Positions 16,502 through 24,736 of a stretch of 64,000 nt of DNA are shown piece by piece. The notes beneath the pieces are model-generated. The model did no database searches and had not been told where the DNA came from. It was given only the letters and a program-made list of their open reading frames with translations. Source of the stretch: Aquimarina sediminis (GTDB lineage: Bacteria; Bacteroidota; Bacteroidia; Flavobacteriales; Flavobacteriaceae); the NCBI RefSeq assembly GCF_002895435.1, contig NZ_POYJ01000013.1:62001-126000 (forward strand), read 5' to 3'. The position numbers and the translations under genes were made by a program. Numbering within the stretch: position 1 is the first letter of the stretch; every line of letters starts with the position of its first letter.

Positions 16502-17953
16502 TTAAATTGTGTTTTCTAAAGTTTGAGTTTCAAAGGGTTCAGATGCTCTTTCAGACTTTTTTTGATATCCTAGAATTGATAATAACTGTTCTGAAGTTTG
16601 CTGTTCTGCAAAAACAGAAGTGATTAGATTACTTTCTTCATCCTGGTCAATTATTATATGTTTGGGCTGTGGAATCAGGCAATGCTGTAACCCTCCAAAA
16701 CCACCAATAGTTTCTTGGTACGCACCAGTATTGAAAAAACCAATATATAATGGTTTGTCTTTTTTGTATTTTGGTAGATATATGGCATTCATATGTTGTT
16801 CGGAGTTGTAATAATCATCACTATCACAGGTTAATCCACCAAGTAGTACGCGCTCATACTCATCATCCCATCTGTTTACGGGCAACATCACAAAACGTTT
16901 GTTTATTGCCCATGTATCTGGCATTGTTGTAATGAAAGATGAATTGATCATATTCCATTTTTCACGATCGTTTTGTTGTTTTTGATATAGTACTTCGTAA
17001 ATAGCACCGCCACTTTCACCAACTGTAAAACTGCCAAATTCTGTAAAGATATTAGGTGCGTCAACTCTTGCTTCTTCGCAAGCAATTTGGATTTGATTAA
17101 TAATTTCATTGATTATATACTGATAGTCATAATCAAAGGCCAGAGAGTTTTTTATCGGGAAACCTCCACCTATATTTAAGCTATCTAATGATGGGCATAT
17201 TTTCTTAAGATTTATGTATACTTTTAGACATTTTTGTAATTCATTCCAATAGTAAGCAGTATCACGAATGCCCGTGTTGATAAAGAAGTGAAGCATTTTT
17301 AGTTTCACTTTTGGGTTATTCTTGATCTGATTATTATAAAAAGGTACAATATTACGATACCCGATTCCTAATCGAGAAGTATAAAACTCAAACTTTGGTT
17401 CTTCTTCAGAAGCAATGCGGATACCCACCTGAAAATCTTTATCAATTACATCACTTAATAGATTCAGTTCTTCGTAATTATCAATGATAGGAATACAATT
17501 ATGATGTCCATTATTGATTAATCGGGCAATATTTTGTATGTATTGATCACGTTTAAAGCCATTACTAATCACATAGGTGTCGTTAGTGATTTTACCCTGC
17601 ATCTTTAGATTTTCAACAATATCAATATCAAAAGCTGATGAAGTCTCAATATGGATATGATTCTTTAGAGCTTCATTTAATACGTGTTTAAAGTGTGAGC
17701 TTTTAGTACAATAACAATAGTTGTAGTTACCTGCATAGTTATTTTCTTTTATAGCATTGTCAAACCACCCTTTAGCTCTATTGATGTTTTCAGATATTTT
17801 GGGTAGGTACGTGAATTTTAAAGGTGCGCCATATTGAGCAATCAATTTCATAAGGTCAATGCCGTGAAACTGTAATTGGCTATTCTGGAGCGAAAACTCT
17901 TCCTGTGGAAAATGGAAGGTTTGCTCGATCAAATCGATATATTTTGTTTTCAT
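16502..17953 (-). CDS. speA: Arginine decarboxylase (biosynthetic, PLP group IV)
   Basis: 483 residues, shorter than the ~630-660 of proteobacterial SpeA but of the compact flavobacterial type. The PLP lysine is in YCTKSSHFKHVL (~85); GIGYRNIVPFY, NIGGGFPIKNS and the active-site cysteine in GGLTCDSDDYY follow the alanine-racemase-fold decarboxylases. It makes agmatine from arginine and heads the speA-speB operon. A leader of at least 145 nt with pairing potential precedes it, suggesting control before or during translation. Carboxynorspermidine decarboxylase was considered, but the agmatinase partner favours arginine. Confidence 0.85.
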   Translation of the reverse strand: MKTKYIDLIEQTFHFPQEEFSLQNSQLQFHGIDLMKLIAQYGAPLKFTYLPKISENINRAKGWFDNAIKENNYAGNYNYCYCTKSSHFKHVLNEALKNHIHIETSSAFDIDIVENLKMQGKITNDTYVISNGFKRDQYIQNIARLINNGHHNCIPIIDNYEELNLLSDVIDKDFQVGIRIASEEEPKFEFYTSRLGIGYRNIVPFYNNQIKNNPKVKLKMLHFFINTGIRDTAYYWNELQKCLKVYINLKKICPSLDSLNIGGGFPIKNSLAFDYDYQYIINEIINQIQIACEEARVDAPNIFTEFGSFTVGESGGAIYEVLYQKQQNDREKWNMINSSFITTMPDTWAINKRFVMLPVNRWDDEYERVLLGGLTCDSDDYYNSEQHMNAIYLPKYKKDKPLYIGFFNTGAYQETIGGFGGLQHCLIPQPKHIIIDQDEESNLITSVFAEQQTSEQLLSILGYQKKSERASEPFETQTLENTI

Positions 17954-18097
17954 TATAATATGCTTGAAAAATTAGAAATTGATACATAAGAAATTGCGAA
18001 AGCAATTAGTTTCAATCTAATCTCATACACGAAAAATAAAAACAGTGTAGGGCGCGAACTGTATTCGTTCCAATAATCTAAGTGTTGTATATACTTT

Positions 18098-18176
18098 AGA
18101 AGTCAGCCTGAGAATTCGGTTCCCCATCCCTGAGGCAGCTTTTGGAGTAGACTTCTTTATGCTCCTAAGCCCGAAT
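18098..18176 (-). promoter_or_regulatory. Structured leader upstream of speA (candidate riboswitch)
   Basis: In the - strand transcript ATTCGG (18176-18171) can pair with CCGAAT (18119-18114), enclosing a hairpin GGAG (18165-18162) / CTCC (18147-18144). The hairpin loop contains AGAAGTC (18156-18150), perfectly complementary to GACTTCT (18104-18098) beyond the outer stem: a pseudoknot. The block is GC-richer than its surroundings and ends ~145 bases before the speA start. I do not recognise it as a named riboswitch class. Confidence 0.5.
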
Positions 18177-18428
18177 CTGAAAAACGTTTTCATTTATATA
18201 GGCAATACGTTCTTTATATAAAACGCATTATTATTTAATCAAATGTAATAAAAAAATGATATTAAATGTTTTTTTTAATTTTTTCCATGGTTTTATTATT
18301 AAGAATAACTTAATTTAATTATAGAAAACAAAAAAATATGATACTATTCTTCTAAGGATATTATTACAAATTACAAGAAGATATTATCTAGTGCAGGAAC
18401 CAGTTATAAAGATCTGCAAAATTACTTT

Positions 18429-18569
18429 TTAGCTATTGTCTTTAATTACTGGTGAGAGTTGGTAACCAGCACACACACAAGCCCTTTTAAAACTTTTATA
18501 GTTTTTTGAAGATAGAGGAGGAGTCTCTGTCTTTCTTTTTTTATTATAAATTGGATTATTCTTTTTCAT
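18429..18569 (-). CDS. Possible 46-residue Cys-containing peptide
   Basis: MKKNNPIYNKKRKTETPPLS, then SKNYKSFKRACVCAGYQLSP and VIKDNS. A basic leader followed by a CxC segment recalls ribosomal peptide precursors, but no modifying enzyme is near and it may be chance. It starts 17 bases before the att arm boxes of site 2. Apart from this, 18177-18428 holds no gene. Confidence 0.25.
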   Translation of the reverse strand: MKKNNPIYNKKRKTETPPLSSKNYKSFKRACVCAGYQLSPVIKDNS

Positions 18570-18585
18570 GAAAATTTATAAATCA

Positions 18586-18650
18586 GTACTCCACCGCAGA
18601 GTACTGATTTTAAGTACTGAAATGCACGAAATGCACGTATTTATGTACTC
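18586..18650 (+). repeat. att-like left arm boxes, site 2
   Basis: GTACTC at 18586, GAGTAC at 18599, AAGTAC at 18612, GTACTC at 18645: offsets 0, 13, 26, 59, as at sites 1 and 3, although the bases between the boxes differ completely. Confidence 0.65.
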
Positions 18651-18703
18651 CGTAAATTAATAAATCCCTTATAAACAAAGGGTTATGTTGTTGCTCATTT
18701 AGC

Positions 18704-18747
18704 CTCATAACCCGAAGGTCACAGGTTCGAGTCCTGTTCCCGCTACT
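18704..18747 (+). repeat. tRNA-fMet 3'-half direct repeat (att core), copy 2
   Basis: 44 bases identical to copy 1 from the anticodon loop to the 3' acceptor. It is followed by an unrelated terminator, so the flanking DNA is of different origin. Confidence 0.85.
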
Positions 18748-18754
18748 AATAAAG

Positions 18755-18792
18755 GCTAAAACATTGAATTTTAATGTTTTAGCTTTTTTTTG
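18755..18792 (+). terminator. Hairpin terminator after tRNA repeat 2
   Basis: GCTAAAACATT pairs perfectly with AATGTTTTAGC and is followed by a run of nine T. Confidence 0.8.
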
Positions 18793-18911
18793 TTTTATAA
18801 GAATTTCTATGCTTTTCTACCCTAGGGTTCCCTACAATCATTCTTGCAATTTATTTTTAATGATTTGATTTTTAGGTGTTTATGAATATTGAAATTCCCT
18901 ATTTTAATCTG

Positions 18912-18929
18912 AAGTATCTTTTGGAGTAT
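18912..18929 (+). repeat. att-like right arm boxes, site 2
   Basis: AAGTAT at 18912 and GAGTAT at 18924, 12 bases apart as at site 1, but further from the core (~165 bases). Weaker matches than sites 1 and 3. Confidence 0.35.
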
Positions 18930-19186
18930 CTTTTTGAACTTGATAGCTATGCTCTCAGATTATTTTTTTGAGAAGGAATTGTTCAATAAACTACAGAAAG
19001 TATACCTTGTCAATGCAAGAAAGCGAAAAAAACTTCTAGGGAGATCAAAAGATCCTAAAAAAAGAAACCATAGAAAAATACCAATACACCAAACATCTCT
19101 ATGATAATATGAATATTCCTATAGATCAAGCCTGTAAAAGGACAGGGGTGATCAAGGCTACTTTGGATCAAGATCAATTGTTGTGT
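18930..19186. other. Degenerate region, no intact gene
   Basis: Short broken + strand frames (for example NIPIDQACKRTGVIKATLDQ near 19112-19170) suggest remnants of former genes. Nothing is intact. Confidence 0.3.
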
Positions 19187-19369
19187 TTATGCAAATATTC
19201 TAGTTAATCTAAACAAGAAGAATTCTACATTTTTGACTCCTCTGAATTGTGCTCTAAAGGCTTTTATTTTTGCATTAAATGATTCTGCTGAAGCGTTTGT
19301 GCTTCTATTGATAAAGTAGTTTAAGATAGATCTGTAGGGTTCTGTCGCATTAATCCCTTCACCAATCAA
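19187..19369 (-). pseudogene. ISL3-type transposase C-terminal remnant
   Basis: 60 residues. NYFINRSTNASAESFNAKIK followed by AFRAQFRGVKNVEFFLFRLT is the conserved C-terminal end of ISL3-family DDE transposases, including the catalytic Glu in SAESFN. The N-terminal and central domains are missing (full-length ~400 residues), and stops interrupt the upstream frame. A dead insertion sequence. Confidence 0.8.
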
Positions 19370-20062
19370 ATCATTATCAGTTTAGAAATTCTAAGCAGCC
19401 AGAGAGCAGAAGGTTTTAAATGCAGAATTCTTAGAATTCAATATTTGCCCTTTTCTAATAATATTTATGATTTCTATTCCTGCTAGTGTTCTTTGTGCTG
19501 ATTCAAATTCTTTAAAATCTGCTGTAATTGTAATTTTTTGAATTGCAAACTTCAAAATATTTAAAAGAAAAGAATTAATGCGATAGAGCCATTTTAAGTT
19601 GATATATGGGTTTGTTTTAAATTACGAAATACTGTATCTCGGTATTTAACATATGATTTGGGAATAGCAATCAAATTAAAGGTATCTTTATCATGTTAAA
19701 ATTCTGAAAGCTCCAATTTAATCTTGTTTTCTCGGATTCAATTTTCTTTTTCTGCTCTCTTTTTTTCTCGGCAATAGTGCAAAAAACATTTTTAAGCTAA
19801 ATGTAAGGATAGCAACATCAGTTTGGACGCTGTTTTCAATGTAGAACAAGTCCTCGCAATTGAATATTTCTGTTTGTTTCTCAATCTTTTTATGCTTATA
19901 CATCGTCCTCAAATTATACCTGGACAGGCTTAAAACAAAAAGCTGGTAGTATCAAAAATCTATTTTTTTTCGAAAGAACAAATTCTAACTTCTCAAAAAA
20001 AACGCTAAGAAGCGGAGTGAATAATTATAACAAACATTAAATAGAATAATAAATACAAAGTA
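19370..20062. other. Decayed mobile-element DNA and cold-shock gene leader
   Basis: No intact gene. A 64-residue - strand frame (19718-19912) is unrecognised and may be more insertion-sequence debris. The last ~130 bases are the untranslated leader of the cold-shock gene; such leaders often fold to sense temperature. Confidence 0.4.
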
Positions 20063-20257
20063 ATGAAAGAAGGAACAGTAAAATTTTTCAATAGTGCCAA
20101 AGGATTTGGCTTTATTAAACTCAAGGATTCCGATGAGGATGTCTTTGTACATCAAAGCGGTATTATAGATGAAATTCGTGAGAACGACAACGTAAAGTTT
20201 ACGATGGAAATAGGTCAGAAGGGAATGAACGCGGTCAATGTTGAATTGGTCAAATAA
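20063..20257 (+). CDS. Cold-shock domain protein (CspA family)
   Basis: 64 residues, a complete cold-shock domain: RNP1 KGFGFIKL and RNP2 VFVHQSGI are both present, with GTVKFFNSAKG at the start. These proteins bind single-stranded RNA/DNA and open mRNA structure in the cold or under stress. Monocistronic: an AT-rich leader upstream and a strong terminator 27 bases after the stop. Confidence 0.95.
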   Translation: MKEGTVKFFNSAKGFGFIKLKDSDEDVFVHQSGIIDEIRENDNVKFTMEIGQKGMNAVNVELVK

Positions 20258-20283
20258 TGAGTCACGTATTTTTAAAACTGTTG

Positions 20284-20311
20284 AAAAGCCATCTATTGAA
20301 GATGGCTTTTT
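20284..20311 (+). terminator. Intrinsic terminator of the cold-shock gene
   Basis: AAAAGCCATCT pairs perfectly with AGATGGCTTTT around a 5-base loop and ends in T residues. Confidence 0.9.
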
Positions 20312-20458
20312 ATGTCTTATTTCCTATACTGATGATATACTTAAACTTTAATTAGCTAAAATCCAAGTTCAAGGATAATTGAAATATTTAGATTGTCTGA
20401 GGATACTTAAATATAAATTCTTAAAGTAAAACTCCTTACAAAGGACAAAAAAAGAACA

Positions 20459-20803
20459 ATGAGAATAAAATTATTCCTAATGATGCTAATTTCATATGTT
20501 ATTTCCCCTTCCCAAGAAATAAATCAGATAAGACAATTAGATGGGGTTTATCAAGGACAGGTTGAGGGCGGTTATTCGTTTTGTTATAAAACTGCACCTG
20601 GATTTGAAAGAATATTGGTTTTTAACGAAATTTTTTCCGTTATACTTGAAAAATATCCATTACATATTGATAAACATGTCGGAGAAAATTTTATCATATC
20701 GTTTATTAAGAATATAATTATTGAGGGAAGAAGAATAGAGAAGTGTCAACCGTACTACGCTTACAGAAGCTTGTGCCTGGACAGTATCTTCGGAATGATA
20801 TAA
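20459..20803 (+). CDS. Hypothetical protein with hydrophobic N-terminus
   Basis: 114 residues. The N-terminus MRIKLFLMMLISYVISPSQE resembles a signal peptide. LDGVYQGQVEGGYSFCYK and a following FNEIFSVILEKYPL segment look like a small Bacteroidota beta-rich family of unknown function, but the C-terminus (YRSLCLDSIFGMI) seems degraded. May be a decaying gene. Confidence 0.5.
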   Translation: MRIKLFLMMLISYVISPSQEINQIRQLDGVYQGQVEGGYSFCYKTAPGFERILVFNEIFSVILEKYPLHIDKHVGENFIISFIKNIIIEGRRIEKCQPYYAYRSLCLDSIFGMI

Positions 20804-20849
20804 AATTCTAATTCTTAACAAAAAACAAATACTTCGTCAAAATATAGAC

Positions 20850-21416
20850 ATGAGTACAAAATTATTCATTAAATACATGGTCAGTTTACGATGCAAACTC
20901 ATGGTGAAAGAAGAGTTAAAAAAACTTGGATTGCATTATGTCGTTTTGGAGTTAGGTGTTATAGAACTCTTGGAAGATATAACTAAAGAGCAACATATTC
21001 AACTGAAGAAAAATCTAAGTAAATCTGGCTTAGAATTATTAGATGATAAGAAGAGCATTCTAATTGAAAAAATCAAAAATATCATTATAGAAATGATCCA
21101 TTACACAGATGAATTGCCTTTAGTGAATTACTCAGATTATATCAGTAAAAAGGCAGATTATAACTATACATATCTGGCTAATATATTTTCAGAAGTGAAG
21201 GGGATTACTATTCAGCAATTTATTATTATTCATAAAATTGAAAGAGTCAAAGAATTGCTTATTTATGACGAATTAAACCTTACAGAGATTGCTTATAGAC
21301 TGCACTACAGCAGTGTTGCTCATTTATCTAATCAATTCAAAAAAGTTACAGGTTTGACACCTACATTTTATAAAAAATTGAAAGAAAAGCGCAAAAAGAA
21401 CCTGGAAGATTTATAA
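20850..21416 (+). CDS. AraC-family transcriptional regulator
   Basis: 188 residues. Residues ~95-180 form the two HTH motifs of AraC/XylS proteins (LANIFSEVKGITIQQFIIIH; LTEIAYRLHYSSVAHLSNQF; KKVTGLTPTFYKK). The N-terminal part (LFIKYMVSLRCKLMVKEELK, then LGLHYVVLELGVIELLE) is a small HMA-like alpha/beta domain instead of a cupin, a pattern seen in flavobacterial regulators found beside stress genes. It lies between the cold-shock gene and the SPFH/MscS genes and may control them. Confidence 0.8.
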   Translation: MSTKLFIKYMVSLRCKLMVKEELKKLGLHYVVLELGVIELLEDITKEQHIQLKKNLSKSGLELLDDKKSILIEKIKNIIIEMIHYTDELPLVNYSDYISKKADYNYTYLANIFSEVKGITIQQFIIIHKIERVKELLIYDELNLTEIAYRLHYSSVAHLSNQFKKVTGLTPTFYKKLKEKRKKNLEDL

Positions 21417-21677
21417 CCAATTATATCCTGTTAGCCTGATCTTAAACATATAAACCAATCTTTTATACCAATTTACAGGATACCACTTTTTCAATTTTGC
21501 ATCATTTAGATAAACAGATATATTGTTTTGATACTTACATACCACAAAATGCCCTGCATTAAGCTCAATGATAGCTGTTTTACTAGTCACATTTCTTATC
21601 CTAATAGGTAAACCCATTGATAAAATTATTTTTTTATTCATAACCATAAAGGTGACCTGTTTTTTGCCAGAAACCAT
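21411..21677 (-). CDS. Small hypothetical protein on the opposite strand
   Basis: 88 residues, basic, strand-rich (IRIRNVTSKTAIIELNAGHF). It overlaps the end of the AraC gene by 6 bases, tail to tail. No signal peptide. Plausible by composition but unrecognised. Confidence 0.45.
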   Translation of the reverse strand: MVSGKKQVTFMVMNKKIILSMGLPIRIRNVTSKTAIIELNAGHFVVCKYQNNISVYLNDAKLKKWYPVNWYKRLVYMFKIRLTGYNWL

Positions 21678-21735
21678 GCTTATTGAAGGTTATTTTTATA
21701 CTAAATAATCTTTTGCTGTATTGATATTTGAGAAT

Positions 21736-21801
21736 GTGTGATATATGTAATATGGATTTAATGTAGTATAACACAATGTATATTTAATTATCCCATTTTT
21801 G
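21736..21801 (+). promoter_or_regulatory. Shared 66-bp promoter module, copy 1 (SPFH gene)
   Basis: Begins GTGTGATATATGTAAT and ends ATTTTTG, a Bacteroidota -7-like element. An equally long, partly identical block lies at 23842-23907. It ends 18 bases before the SPFH start codon. Confidence 0.6.
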
Positions 21802-21819
21802 TAGTAAAATAAAAGTAAA

Positions 21820-22674
21820 ATGGATGATCAAGATATAAATCAAATAAAGAATGCATTGAAAAATGGCAAATGGAAGAAATTATTCATTTTGGCATTTGTA
21901 TTTATACTACTAATAGCATTTAAGCCATGGGCTCAAGTAGGAGCAGGTGAAAGAGGAATTGTTCAAAATTTTGGGGCAGTTCAAGATGTTGTACTAGGGG
22001 AAGGGATTCACTTTAAAGTACCAATAATGCAAACAGTGATTCTAATGGATGTAAAAATCCAAAAAACAATGACTGATGCTGCATCCTCTTCCTCAGACCT
22101 TCAGGATGTAGATTTATCAGTAGCCTTGAATTATCATATTATACCGGATAAAGCAAATTTAGTGTACCAAACCATTGGAGTAGAATTTAAAGAGCGTATT
22201 ATTGATCCAGCCATTCAAGAGGTAATGAAAGCTGTTTCAGCCAGATATACTGCAGAAGAATTAATTACCAAAAGACCAGCCGTTAGCACCGAAATGCAAC
22301 AAGCACTTACCTCAAGATTACTTGCATCAAATATATCAGTTGATGCATTCTCTATTATCTCTTTCAGCTTTTCCCAAACTTTTACTGATGCTATTGAGGC
22401 AAAACAAACTGCAGAACAAAATGCATTAAAGGCAAAACGAGATTTGGACCGTATAAAAGTAGAAGCAGAACAAACAATCACCGCTGCGAAAGCTGAAGCT
22501 GAGGCATTGCGTTTACAAAAAATGAATATTTCACCCGATCTAATCGAACTCAGAAAGATAGAAGCAAACCTTAAAGCTATAGAAAAATGGAATGGAGTTT
22601 TACCACAAGTAACAGGCGCAGGTGCTATACCCTTTATCGGAGTAAGTGATGTTGCTAAAAAGCTAAAACAATGA
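21820..22674 (+). CDS. SPFH/Band-7 (prohibitin-like) membrane protein
   Basis: 284 residues. One N-terminal membrane helix (KLFILAFVFILLIAF, ~20-35), then the SPFH domain starting at VGAGERGIVQNFGAV and a long alanine/glutamate coiled coil (~185-235, EAKQTAEQNALKAKRDLDRI). Prohibitin-type proteins form large membrane rings that organise lipids or regulate membrane proteases. The protease partner is not here; a mechanosensitive channel gene follows, so a membrane-stress role is likely. Confidence 0.9.
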   Translation: MDDQDINQIKNALKNGKWKKLFILAFVFILLIAFKPWAQVGAGERGIVQNFGAVQDVVLGEGIHFKVPIMQTVILMDVKIQKTMTDAASSSSDLQDVDLSVALNYHIIPDKANLVYQTIGVEFKERIIDPAIQEVMKAVSARYTAEELITKRPAVSTEMQQALTSRLLASNISVDAFSIISFSFSQTFTDAIEAKQTAEQNALKAKRDLDRIKVEAEQTITAAKAEAEALRLQKMNISPDLIELRKIEANLKAIEKWNGVLPQVTGAGAIPFIGVSDVAKKLKQ

Positions 22675-22834
22675 TAGGGTAATCTTATGGGATCAATCTT
22701 TAGCTTATGATAATTTTATTTGTAATGATTCATTTGATTTCTTTTAAAACAAAAAAAAAAGTTAACATATAACTGTTTTTAATATAATCAAAATTAGTAT
22801 TTAGCTTCATATTGGGTTTGATAAAAACAGGTCA

Positions 22835-23731
22835 TTGCCTATGAAAATAATAGATTTCATAACTAAATGGAGCAACAATTACATCATAATTGTTGTTTTA
22901 GTCATTTTGGTGACAATGGCACTTATCAAAGTATCAATATGGGTACTCAATAAGTACATTCTGCATACTTCAAAAAAATCTCAAATAGCTCCTACGCATT
23001 ATCATTTTTTAAAAAACGCTGTTGCTTTTCTATTTTGGCTAATTGCCTTGGTTACTATTACTTTTCTAATTCCTCCCCTTAAAGCCTATGCTCTTACGGT
23101 TTTTGCAAGCGCGGGTATTTTTCTAGCTATTCTTGGATTAGCTGCACAACAAGCCTTATCTAATATTGTTAGTGGAACTTTTATTGTTATTTTCAAGCCA
23201 TTTAGAGTTGGTGATTTTATCACAATTGCTAATCAATATACAGGGACAGTAGAAGATATTACTTTAAGACACACAGTAATTGTCAATTTTGAAAATAGAA
23301 GGATCATTATCCCAAACTCAATAATAAGTGGTGAAACAGTTATCAATAGTAGTATTGCAAATGAAAAAATATGTCAATCAATTGAGATTGGAATAAGTTA
23401 TGAAAGCAATATTGATACCGCCAAAACCATTATGAGAGAGGAGGCAGAAAAACACCCTTTTTGTATTGACAACCGATCTAAGAAGGAAAAAAATAAAGAC
23501 CTAGAAATTGTTCGGGTTTTTCTTATTGGTTTTGGTGAGAGTAGTGTAAACCTGAAAGCTAGAGTATGGTGTGATAATCCATACAAAGCTTTTGATATGC
23601 ACTATGATATTAATCAATCTATTAAAAAAAGGTTTGATAAAGAAAGTATTGAAATCCCATATCCACACCGTACAATTGTTTATAAGGAGCCTTTTAAAAA
23701 GGGGAGTGATATAATGCCTTCTTCTTTATAA
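22835..23731 (+). CDS. Small-conductance mechanosensitive channel (MscS family)
   Basis: 298 residues (or 296 from the second ATG at 22841). Three membrane segments at ~15-37, 57-80 and 88-115; the third, FASAGIFLAILGLAAQQALS then NIVSGTFIVIFKPFRVGDFI, is the MscS pore helix and beta-domain entry. It releases solutes on hypo-osmotic shock. It is 160 bases downstream of the SPFH gene on the same strand. Confidence 0.9.
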   Translation: MPMKIIDFITKWSNNYIIIVVLVILVTMALIKVSIWVLNKYILHTSKKSQIAPTHYHFLKNAVAFLFWLIALVTITFLIPPLKAYALTVFASAGIFLAILGLAAQQALSNIVSGTFIVIFKPFRVGDFITIANQYTGTVEDITLRHTVIVNFENRRIIIPNSIISGETVINSSIANEKICQSIEIGISYESNIDTAKTIMREEAEKHPFCIDNRSKKEKNKDLEIVRVFLIGFGESSVNLKARVWCDNPYKAFDMHYDINQSIKKRFDKESIEIPYPHRTIVYKEPFKKGSDIMPSSL

Positions 23732-23841
23732 TTAGACTCTTTTGTTTATGATTAATAAGAAAAACCTCAAAAGGAGAATTACTATCTAATCATATCCTAA
23801 TAAATTATTAATCTGACAAATAGGCTGTTTAATATTCAAAA

Positions 23842-23907
23842 GTGTGATATATGTAATGTAGACCTAAACTAGTGTAACGCATTAAAGTATTAATTAACTG
23901 ATTTTTG
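23842..23907 (+). promoter_or_regulatory. Shared 66-bp promoter module, copy 2
   Basis: Begins with the same 16 bases GTGTGATATATGTAAT as copy 1 and ends ATTTTTG at exactly the same distance. It precedes the 38-residue basic protein gene and probably the cupin gene. Confidence 0.6.
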
Positions 23908-23968
23908 TATACGTATCAAACTCTTTTTTATACTTGAAAGGGTGTTAATAATCTAAAAATAGAAAATC

Positions 23969-24085
23969 ATGTCAAAAGAAAAAGAAGGTAAATCCAAGTC
24001 AGGTAAAAAAGCACCTGCAAAAAATTTGAAAGAAAAAAGGGCCGCAAAAGCTGCAAAAAGAAAGGAGAAAAGGAGTGGTGAATGA
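23969..24085 (+). CDS. Small lysine/alanine-rich basic protein
   Basis: 38 residues: MSKEKEGKSKSGKKAPAKNL then a KEKRAAKAAKRKEKR helix. Low complexity and very basic, probably nucleic-acid- or membrane-binding and partly disordered. It sits ~60 bases after the second promoter module, the best evidence that it is expressed. Confidence 0.6.
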   Translation: MSKEKEGKSKSGKKAPAKNLKEKRAAKAAKRKEKRSGE

Positions 24086-24150
24086 ACGTTATGTAAAAAA
24101 TCGTGATCATCTTATTCTAGTTTAGCATTAATCTTCTATCCTATTTATCC

Positions 24151-24501
24151 ATGAAAAACCAAGAATTAGAAAAATCCTTTAAACTTAAGTTGGTTGATAC
24201 TATTGATTATGAACCTAGATCTGTGATTATGAAAGCTATCCTGAAGAAAAAAACAGGAACTGTAACTATATTATCATTTGATAGTGGAGAAGCGTTGCCC
24301 TCTAAAATATCTCCTTTTGACAATCTTATTCAGATTATAGACGGAGAAGCTGAAATTATTATTAATGAAGAATCAAATACGATTGAAACTGGTCACGTAA
24401 TCATTATCCCAGCTCATACAAGAAATGTAGTAAAGGCTAATAAACGGTTTAAAATGATGTCGATCATCATTAAAAGCGGTTATGAAGATGTGAGCATTTA
24501 G
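24151..24501 (+). CDS. Cupin-domain protein
   Basis: 116 residues. One conserved cupin barrel: GEALPSKISPFDNLIQIIDG and GHVIIIPAHTRNVVKAN follow the two cupin motifs, though the first lacks the usual HxH metal pair (SPFD), so it may not bind metal in the standard way. Small single-domain cupins of this kind occur in stress gene groups. Substrate unknown. Confidence 0.8.
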   Translation: MKNQELEKSFKLKLVDTIDYEPRSVIMKAILKKKTGTVTILSFDSGEALPSKISPFDNLIQIIDGEAEIIINEESNTIETGHVIIIPAHTRNVVKANKRFKMMSIIIKSGYEDVSI

Positions 24502-24519
24502 AATTTAAATATAAAGGAT

Positions 24520-24687
24520 ATGGAAGGACAAGAAAATAAATTCAAACTAGGTGATACTGTTTACGCCAAAGCAAATCCTGAAGTTAAATTGATTGTACGA
24601 TTATACTACCGCCGAATCTATTACTGTACGTTTGCAGAAGATCCTAAGAAAAAGGAAGTAGTGTTTTTTGAAAGAGAGCTTTTATAA
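24520..24687 (+). CDS. Small conserved protein, paralogue of the 30535 gene
   Basis: 55 residues: FKLGDTVYAKANPEVKLIVR then LYYRRIYYCTFAEDP. The layout GDTV-x4-(I/N)P-x5-IV-x3-Y-x2-(I)YYC-x2-(D)P is shared with the 60-residue protein at 30535-30717. Probably a small beta-barrel (SH3/KOW-like) domain. It starts 18 bases after the cupin stop and belongs to that operon. Confidence 0.6.
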   Translation: MEGQENKFKLGDTVYAKANPEVKLIVRLYYRRIYYCTFAEDPKKKEVVFFERELL

Positions 24688-24736
24688 TGATTACTTAAAA
24701 TGACTAAAGTTAAGAACAAGATAACACATCCATAAA

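Noticed and set aside
18098-18176. Known riboswitch (TPP, cobalamin, SAM, lysine, yybP)
   Set aside because: None of the hallmark core sequences I know for these classes could be matched; listed only as a structured leader.
18983-18997. Extra copy of the array junction repeat (GTTCAATAAACT)
   Set aside because: Only ~12 bases match, without the ATG end and away from any gene junction; likely chance.
19718-19912. 64-residue - strand ORF as a gene
   Set aside because: Unrecognised and within decayed insertion-sequence DNA; described only as part of that region.
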